This document shows positions 54,064 through 64,000 of a stretch of DNA of 64,000 nt, piece after piece (within the stretch, counting starts at the first letter, position 1; the number at the start of each line of letters is the position of its first letter). Below the pieces are notes generated by a model. The model worked only from the letters and a program-made list of their open reading frames with translations. It was not told the DNA's origin and searched no databases. The DNA lies in the NCBI GenBank assembly GCA_037975125.1, contig JAJQOW010000014.1, forward strand, positions 2,629,286 to 2,693,285. The letters are read 5' to 3'. Origin of the DNA: Latrodectus hesperus. Taxonomy: Eukaryota > Arthropoda > Arachnida > Araneae > Theridiidae. The position numbers were made by a program, and so were the translations under genes.

Positions 54064-54135
54064 ATTGATGATTCCTCACGTGAATCTGGCATTAGTGTTC
54101 CATTGCTCACTTTTATCATTATCAGTTATTGCTAA
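54064..54135 (+). CDS. Candidate terminal exon with hydrophobic tail
   Basis: Follows a strong 3' splice site, TTGACAAGTGTCTCTCTTTTCAG (tract at 54047-54063, possible branch point TTGAC). In the first frame it reads IDDSSRESGISVPLLTFIII then SYC and TAA at 54133-54135. A polar, Ser-rich stretch followed by a hydrophobic end without a cytoplasmic tail resembles a GPI-anchor signal, but that is inference. A GC-richer, non-repeat stretch continues to about 54420 and would be the 3' UTR, with an AATAAA at about 54645. Only 24 codons are open, so chance is quite possible. Confidence 0.25.
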   Translation: MDDSSRESGISVPLLTFIIISYC

Positions 54136-54139
54136 AGTG

Positions 54140-56640
54140 TGACACGTACGAGAAAAGTCAGGAAAAGTTTCTCTTCCTGGACGAAAATTGATTTTTTCGT
54201 TGTAGCCGGTGTGGCTATTCATAATCGAAATCGAGAAAGCATAGACATTCTATTGGTGTTAGATAGCCTTCTTTGCTGCACGCGTTCCAGAAATCAGATT
54301 ATGGAAGTGGGAGAGTAATAGATGAGTGTCTACTGATAAATGATACCACAGACTCATCTTTCCCAGAATAGCTTTGTCAAATCAACAAATTGTCAGTTGA
54401 ACATGGATCACTTTCTTTCTCGTTAACAGACATGGTTACTTAGAAGAGCATATAGTAAGGATTTATATCAAAAGTAAATATTTTATTAGAGATTAAATAC
54501 TGTAAAGTGCAGTTGCAATGATCAATATTAATTGAATACAATGAAATTCAATTTGTTTGAAAATTAGTTCACATTAATAATAAATATAATATACTAAACA
54601 AATTACTGATGGAAAGTATGAATCAGTATGCTTTAGTTACTCCGAATAAATATTAGCTCACCATTTTTATTTGTAATAAGAAAAATACTAAACCCTTAAT
54701 TTAAATTAAGGGTTTACTATTTTAATACACTTATATCTTTATATCTAATATACAATTATTTATTCAAAAAATCACCCAAAAAAATTTAAATATCTCAATA
54801 ATAATATTTTTAAGCGTATACTGTCAAGTTACGTATTATAAAAGTGTTCGGAAGATAAATGAATATAGCTAGAATTAAAATTTGAAAGATTCTATGAAAA
54901 CATAATTTTTTAGGTAAATAATGTGAAATGTATTATTAATAATTGTGTTGTAGAATCTCACATTGGTTTAAGAAATAAGAAAAAAATATCTTTTTACAAA
55001 AAATATGGGAAAATTCAAATAATAATTGATATAAAATTAGTCACTCTTTGAGTAAAATTATCTCAAACTTATTCTTAATGCCAAAAAGTAAATACTAATT
55101 TATGATTTTATAAAGATTTCGCAAAAAAAGTATCTTCGCAATAAATATCTTATAATGTAATAACAATATTTAACTCCTGCTTTCATTTGTTGTTAAAATT
55201 TTTGAAGTTAAAAACACATGTAATTAAAATATAAAGTGCAGGACATAAAATAGTAAAATTTATTTGTTTTTAAAATCATATGATCACGCATTATTTAATG
55301 CAAAATGTTGCTGTGATTCCATTTACCAAATTTGTAACGCATAGTATACACTCTTAACTAATATATATATAATGCTTATATAAATAATATTGTAATGTAA
55401 TATTTATATAAATAATGGGAGAAGATATGTATTGAATAATGAAAACAAGAACAAAGAATATTTTTAACACAGTTTAAAGATGACATACTGATTACACAAA
55501 GAAGTATAATTATTTTATTCTTAAATATTTTAATTTATTATCAGAGAAAGCATTTCTCTAATGATGACCAGCATAAAAATGACAGATATTTCTCACTGGG
55601 ATGATGTATACCTAACTGTAGCAGATATGTCCACAGTTGAAGTATATCATGCAGAAGTTAATAATATCATTTTTATTCCTAATTATTCGAACACAATTGC
55701 AATACACAATAAATTACTGCTTATAATATAGTAGGGAAAGCACACATGTTTAAAAATTATTCTGTAATTTCCTCAATGCAATTTTTATATTTACTTTGTC
55801 AGTATTTAAAGTTTATATTAATAAGCATTGCATATTTTATAGGTATGTTATCTTTAGTCCTTGATATCAAAATATTTTATAAATATCCTTTGTTAGAGTG
55901 TAAAATGATGATTGAAAGTAACCTGCCAAAATTGCTTATAGAAATTTAACCTCGTATGAAATACATTTTAGTTTTTAATCCTTTATTATTTTAAACGTAG
56001 CAAATTTCATTACATTCATGAAAACTATAGTAGTCGTTAAACCTGTAAAATGGGCATGAATGAACAAAATTCAGGTAATATTCAAACTACGGGTACAGTA
56101 TTTAAATATATTCATAATTAGAGAAACAGTTTTTATGCTTCATGTTTTAAGAGAAATAAACATTACCACGCAACCAAATTTGATTAAAAATCAAATACAT
56201 TTTTCGAGAAGTGTATGCCATCCTGATTGTTTTTGCTGTAATCTTGCTGCTCGTTTTAATTGAGAGTTTTGGATTTTCAACAGATTCTATAATTGTCATG
56301 CTGATGACAAACATATACAATCAGGTTGTCTGTTGATATCTGTCAATCATAGTTAAGAATTCCAATATAATATTTGATTTTATGATAAATAACATGCGCT
56401 CCACACAATAAATCTTAAGATATTATGTGATTGCTCTGTAAGCTAAATAACAAAAGCAATGGCAATTTTTCAATACAATTATTTAAGTTTGAAGTATGGT
56501 TGACGTATACCACTTAAAAATTGCTTCAAATGGTTTTATTTTAACAATTAAATATTTTAGAGAGAGAAAATGAATTCATATACGCAAGAAAGTTAGCAAT
56601 TCATTTTCAGATAAATTCTGCTTTTATACATTCAACCATT
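54140..56640. other. Non-repeat island then AT-rich DNA
   Basis: 54140-54420 is GC-richer with several CpGs (for example ACACGTACGAG) and no long frame; it may be a 3' UTR or regulatory DNA. The remainder is AT-rich and only the 28-bp palindrome at 54689 stands out. Confidence 0.4.
54689..54716. repeat. Perfect 28-bp palindrome
   Basis: TAAACCCTTAATTT followed directly by its exact inverse, with no spacer. Confidence 0.95.
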
Positions 56641-57009
56641 ATAATAGCATCTAGGCCTTACCATACCATAAGAAATCCTTATTCTCAGTGTCAATCGATG
56701 TTATCTTGACTATATACTTTTAAATTGCCATAAAGCAGCGTTTCTCTACCTTTAATTATTTGGGCCCCAATTTTCATCACATCCACTTCCACTGTGTACT
56801 GTAAATGATGTATTTTGAGTATTTAAGAGTATTGGCGATAAATCTACACGAAGAACTTCATTCTAAACTTTACAAACTACCAAGAATACTGGTTATTTTT
56901 GACATTTGGCATCACAGATTTTCAGCACTGACAAAACAAGAACCCGGTGTCATTTTGCACCGGAATATGCTTCTGTGACCATCATGATTTTTGTGGTTTT
57001 GAGAGAAAT

Positions 57010-57210
57010 TCAGATTTGTCTTGAACATATAGGATTATCAAAAACATTCCATCTCAAGCATTCGCAGAAGTGAGCAACTTTCTTATACGAAGAACGAGAA
57101 TATTCGATTTCACCAGTTTTATTTTCTGCCAGTCTAATCTTCAAGTCGATTCTCTTATCACTATCGTGGTCATAAGAGAGCACGAAACGATAGTCAATCA
57201 TCAACAATTA
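57010..57210 (-). CDS. Possible coding remnant or exon
   Basis: Minus-strand frame MIDYRFVLSYDHDSDKRIDL continuing KIRLAENKTGEIEYSRSSYK and ending near 57010. The composition (Asp, Arg, Cys, Glu) is more protein-like than the surrounding chance frames and the region 56650-57250 is GC-richer. I found no convincing splice sites and no homology, so the function is unknown. Confidence 0.2.
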
Positions 57211-57259
57211 CACGAACAAATGCCATTCCGAAAAGAAATCAAGAAAATTGTCTCATAAA

Positions 57260-58699
<1,440 letters not shown>

Positions 58700-59560
58700 A
58701 AAAACGCTTTGTCCTTTCATATGAATAAATAAGGTAAAAGTTGATCTATTACACACGGAACATTTAGTATGCTATATATTTTGATTTAAATTCAATTGAA
58801 ACTATTTGAAATTATGATTTTCTTTCATGATTACTAATAAAAATTTAATAACCATGCATACAATCCAAAGAAAATTCCAGGAATTTTTTTCTTATAAAAG
58901 CTATCTAATTAATTATACTGTGGAATAAATAATTCACGAAATTTACATAATATCAGTATTTTATTTTCCTGCGGATAAATTACAATCAAAAGCATAGATA
59001 ATTCTAAAAAAGAAATAATTTGAAATGGCCTTTAAAACTTTTATCTTGTTAACAACTAAGATAACATTTGTTGTTAACAATTGCATCAAAAGATGTTATT
59101 CCTAATTAACAAATGTTTAGCAGTAAACAGATTAAAGAAAAAACAGCTACCCATAAATTAAAGAAACAATAAAGGAATTTCTTGAATATTTGCTTGAGAA
59201 ATGAAGTAAAAAGCTGCAAATTGATTTTGAAATTTTGGGAACAAATAAATGTTAGCTTTGAAAAAATAGTAATATTAGCATAAAACATCACAATAAACTT
59301 ATAAGGAAAAATCTAACTTATTTAAAAATGATTTAATTTCCTATTCCCATTCATTATTGACTGACATTTCTTAAAACATATTTTTGTTGTATAAAATTAA
59401 ATATATCTATTAAAATATTTTTAAATTTGTAGTATATTAAAACTAATAAATATTTTGAAGTAAAATAAATACAAAAAAGTTAAATTAATTTAAATTTTTT
59501 AAAAAAAATATGACAATGACAAAATATAAAAAAATATAACAATGAACAGCGGTAATTAAA
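58700..59560. other. AT-rich stretch without gene
   Basis: Nothing recognised. Confidence 0.5.
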
Positions 59561-59563
59561 TAC

Positions 59564-59794
<231 letters not shown>

Positions 59795-59799
59795 AATTT

Positions 59800-61950
59800 A
59801 TTACATATATAATTAATAACATATTCTAATTTTAATTTTGAGGTACTTATTTAATAAAAAATTACATTTTGAAGAGATTTTTTTAATTAATACATTTTGT
59901 AATTAAATAACAAACTAGCGTTTTGTTGATTTTTTTAATCGAAGTTAAAAATTCCGATATACACACTAAAGTCAAATTTAATACAAAATTCAAAGAAAAC
60001 TCCTCTGAAGTTTATTTAAGTCTAATGTTTAAAAATGAGTAAAACTATTATGTATCATCTTTTGTAGTTTAAAATCAATAAAATGAATTATATAAGGTAA
60101 AAAAATTTTTACGGTGTTTATGCAATAATTTAATAAATATTTATATTTAATTTTTTAGTGTCTGGCTTTATGTCTCATATTTGTGTTTACTTACCAGATT
60201 TGTTGCTAATAAATTATTTCTTTATAATTTTATAAGTTTCTTTGATGCAGTAAAAATTTATTGTTGCTGTATTTGAAATTTTCAATTACATTTTCAATGT
60301 TTTAAATTAAATTTAATAAATAAATATTTATGAGTAAGTTATATTCTAAGAAAAATTGCAGTCAAACTCAGACAGTTCTTATTAACATTTATGTTATTAG
60401 CATATATAACAAAAAAGTTCTTAAAATCTTAAAAAATTGAAACTGTAATAAATATAAATTCTAGTATCTGAGGAATCATACATCATACTTTAATTTCACG
60501 TTTTGCTTTCAACGAAACTCATTCAAATAATTTAATCACGGATTTAATAAATTAAAGATAACGTTTTAGTACAAATTGCGATCATTATAAATAAATTATT
60601 TTAAATTTTCATTTATTAAAGCTACAAGAACTTTCTTATTAACATTTTTAGAGAGACTAAGAATAAACGCATCATATTATTATACTAAAAATTATCATTT
60701 ATATGGATTTATTTTTGAAGTAATTATTTGTAGAAAATATTGTATTGCATGAATATTTTGTATAAATCATGTATGGATAACAAGTAATTTTAAATTATTA
60801 AAAGTTCTGCTTGGCTAACAATGTTTAAAAATGTTTTATGATTTTAAAAACATCAAATATTTGTTTTTCTTAGCAAAATATTATTATTATTTCATGTTGC
60901 AGCTTGCGGGTAGATGTATTTACATTAAGTTAACACTAATGTTGTTATTTAATTTGCTGAACATTAACTAATGCACACATTTATTAAGCATTTTTTCATT
61001 TAAACATTATTTCTAACAACATTTTTTATTGGAAATCTCTGATCTAGTTAAATTTCACTTCTTATTCTAATCTTTATGTTTTAATTATTTATTTTAAATA
61101 TGTGAAAATTTTATTAGTGCCGTCATAATTGAAACAAATATAAGGAAATAAAAATTTTCACAAACTTGTACTAATAAAAATGAACTATATTTTAATATTT
61201 TTATTAGATTAATATCTAAACAGTCAAGGATAAAATAAAAGAAAACGGAATTACCTTGATTAAGTATCATATTGTTTATGATATTCTGGTTTAAAAAATT
61301 ATCTCAAATGATATTCTTGAATGATGTTATACCTCTCTAATACTATTCTTGACTGATCAAGTTAAACGACTGGTATTATGAAAACCAAATAATGGTTTCA
61401 ATTGATATTATGCAAAATATTTTGCAACGTAATACTATGAAATACCTAGCAAATGTTTAGTACATGTAATTTTAAAAAGCTTAAGACAATATAAGATTTT
61501 ATTTTTAGACATTTGTAGATATATGTGCTTTATTAACTAAATATTTTAAATGATACTGATAAATCATAAAATTTAAAAATGAAGCAACTAAATAATCATT
61601 AATAATTAAAAATGATTTTTAGTTGAATTTTTAAATTTATTAAAATACTCTAAATTCTCTATCTTATTAGATTAACACGTTTATTTTAAAGCAGATAATA
61701 CAGATCAATGAATACATTTTTTATATTATAATTATATAGATATACTTTTTCACAACAAAAATGCCTTCTTTCATTAAAAAATGTGATTTTATTTATAATA
61801 GCTTTAAAGTAATTAGGTTTTGTATAAGAAATACCTAAGCTTTATTTTGAGCGTATAAGATATGCTATAGAACTTGTTCATATTTCAGTTTTATATTTTC
61901 CAGAAGTCTTAAAAAACAATGAACATCATAAATATTATTCAACTTACTGA
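59800..61950. other. AT-rich stretch without gene
   Basis: Nothing recognised. Confidence 0.5.
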
Positions 61951-61959
61951 TGTCTCATT

Positions 61960-62310
61960 GCAAAGACAGAAGTTCAGAAATCTGGAAGATGAGAATATTC
62001 AGCGAAGTAATTTAAGAAATCGTTCACTTCGTACAAATTCCTTCCTAAATTAAATTTCTTCGTACAGAAATATGCCTAATTGTGTTGATTTCATCAATCG
62101 GACGGTTCAACTAGGTGTGTACGCAGTCACGCTATCTTCACAAGAGTTAAACTTGGTTACGATTTCCATTTGAACAACAATCGAATGCAAATAACCTATC
62201 TAATTAGCCTCGCTCTCTCTGTCGATTTCGGAAACTTTGATGTTAGGTAAAATCACTTGCTGTATTCAGTACCCTTGGTAAAATTTAATTCCGAGAAAGT
62301 TTTGGAATTT
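61960..62310. promoter_or_regulatory. Non-repeat island, candidate regulatory element
   Basis: GC-richer, non-repetitive block in an AT-rich desert. It contains an octamer ATGCAAAT (about 62185-62193), a homeodomain-type CTAATTAG nearby (about 62200), and a pyrimidine-rich CTCGCTCTCTCTGTCG. A short plus-strand frame MPNCVDFINRTVQLGVYAVT (from about 62068) follows an acceptor-like TTCGTACAG, so a small exon is an alternative. Confidence 0.2.
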
Positions 62311-63015
62311 AAACTTGTGAAATTAAAGCAGTGTTACATTAAACATATCCTCATCAAGTAAATTTAAGAATGTTATGTTACTTTTGTACTATAATGTAGA
62401 ATGTAAAGTATTGCTTCCAATATGTGTATGGACATTCATCTTATTATAACATTCAACAAACATCACTTGTATCTAGTTATATACAAAGATGCAATTGTAA
62501 AATTTATATAATTTATATGTTTGTTAAAGCAATTAATTTTTTTATAATTATTTATGTTTTACTTTATGTTTTATAAAATGTACGTTTGACAGTTAAGTCA
62601 TATATTTGGATAACAAATATTTTTTGATAATATATGTAAGGTATGCAAGAGAATAATCAATGTTTTATTGATAAGTATTACACCAACATGTTGAATAATG
62701 GCAATTTTTAAATGGAGATTAAACACTTTTAATTGCTCTATTCGTTGAAATAAAATTAAATTGAAACATGAAATGAAACGTCGTATCATTTTACAGTGTA
62801 GCATACGGAACAACTTTATGGAACAACTTTATTGATTATAAATTTATTGATATCATATTTGATTATTTATCATAAATGAAATTATTTTACAAGAAATTTC
62901 GAATATTAAATGTTTTCTAGATAAACTTAAATTAAATTTTCTGAGAAATGTAAACGTAAAATTTTGTATTTTATATTATTTATATTAATGTAGAACACTT
63001 TTCAAAAATATTTAT
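62310..63015. other. AT-rich stretch without gene
   Basis: Nothing beyond a doubled GGAACAACTTTA at about 62807-62832. Confidence 0.5.
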
Positions 63016-63018
63016 GAA

Positions 63019-63026
63019 TATATATA

Positions 63027-63071
<45 letters not shown>
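63019..63071. repeat. (TA)n microsatellite
   Basis: About 50 bases of TA repeat with one TGCA interruption near its left end. Confidence 0.95.
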
Positions 63072-63079
63072 CATTGAAT

Positions 63080-64000
63080 CTCAATATTATCTGCGATATA
63101 TAATCATGTTAACATATCATTTGTTAGTTATAAAGTAATGAATCTTTGATTTTACCATAAATAGGCATCATTTTAAAAATTAATGAGAAAACTGTCTAGT
63201 AATTTATGGCTTAATATTCTCACTTCAATGATAATAATCTCACAAATGTTATGACTTCGAAATGTCACTTCTATTTGATACTTATAACTAATAAACCTGG
63301 GCTTGAACTAGATAACTTCTTTCATCTTCCATTACATGATTCTATTGTAATTGTAAGCCAGGTTAAATAATTTTGTTAATGGTAATTTTAGGATGAAGAA
63401 GAGCAAAAATATTATTCATAATTCTTGAATTCATAAGTGAAATTTATTTTGAAAATCATTGCTAAATATCTCTCCAAAGGAATATCAAACTAATAAAAAT
63501 AACACTCTTCATCATTTTATAAATGTAAGAGTTTAATAAATTTATGATAATTTTTATATGATAATTTTCTGTAAAGTTTTATTTTTGTTACAAATATTTC
63601 TTGTGCTTATCATCATGTTTTAGGTTTGCGTGTGTATCTAAAACGTATTCTCCAAGATAATTTTGCATATTGCTTTAGGGAGTTAAGTTATATGTTGTCT
63701 ATGTGATATTTTAGCATAATTGTAGTTGTTATATTTTGAGATAAGCTGAAAAAATATATCTAAAATTAAATAGTTCTTATATAGTATCTTGCGCAACTAT
63801 ATAAGAACTATTCACAAAAAAATTAATTTATGCATTGTGTTTTCTTTTTCACAGATCTCAAAACAACTATTTTTAAACTTCCTTTCATTTTACAAAAAGT
63901 TAGTTTTCACATGTAAGATTTTTTAAAATTTGTAATTTTCTTAGAAAATACAAGATTCCTCTTAAGAACGTAACCGCACCTAAACATTGATGTTTTTCCA
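63080..64000. other. AT-rich stretch without gene
   Basis: Only the hairpin at 63769 stands out. Confidence 0.5.
63769..63812. repeat. Perfect hairpin with 17-bp arms
   Basis: AATAGTTCTTATATAGT (63769-63785) and its exact inverse (63796-63812), with loop ATCTTGCGCA. Shorter than a typical pre-microRNA, and I see no extension of the stem. Confidence 0.9.

Overview
The window is eukaryotic, very AT-rich, non-coding-looking DNA with no complete protein-coding gene that I can support. Several things point to an arthropod, possibly a chelicerate such as a spider: a BEL/Pao retrotransposon fossil, a Tc1-like element with a TA target, a pogo/Tigger-like remnant, many tRNA-derived SINE-like copies, and long (TA)n arrays. 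The clade is inference; nothing here fixes the species. A 500-base run of N (27241-27740) is an assembly gap.

Layout. 0-5 kb: a SINE-like copy, then a 27-bp minisatellite of about 30 units framed by two ~94-bp direct repeats, then AT-rich DNA and the first (TA)n array. 5.7-9.2 kb: an internally deleted BEL/Pao retrotransposon on the minus strand, with gag DUF1759, RNase H-like/A17 region, integrase and DUF5641 still readable. 11-13 kb: degenerate tRNA-like repeats and a 170-bp insertion with a 15-bp target duplication. 17.9-26 kb: the most repeat-rich part, with a mariner-like end, several SINE-like copies, a degenerate minisatellite and a GC-richer candidate 5' exon at 22.0-22.35 kb. 28-29 kb: a pogo/Tigger transposase remnant. 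29-41 kb: a desert holding a candidate spliced exon at 36.3 kb and a large (TA)n array. 41.4-42.9 kb: a full-length but dead Tc1-like transposon with 28-bp terminal inverted repeats. 46.8-47.8 kb: a foldback element with ~290-320-bp inverted arms between (TA)n arrays. 48-64 kb: mostly AT-rich, with a candidate terminal exon at 54.06 kb, a SINE embedded between two long (TA)n arrays at 58 kb, and several perfect hairpins.

How it fits together. The window reads as a long intron or intergenic desert. Its recognisable sequence is mobile-element debris plus microsatellites. A few GC-richer, non-repeat islands (22, 36, 43.8, 54, 57 and 62 kb) may be exons or regulatory elements. Their status cannot be settled from the sequence alone; RNA-seq and cross-species alignment would decide. 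No operons, CRISPR arrays, rRNA genes or intact tRNA genes were found.
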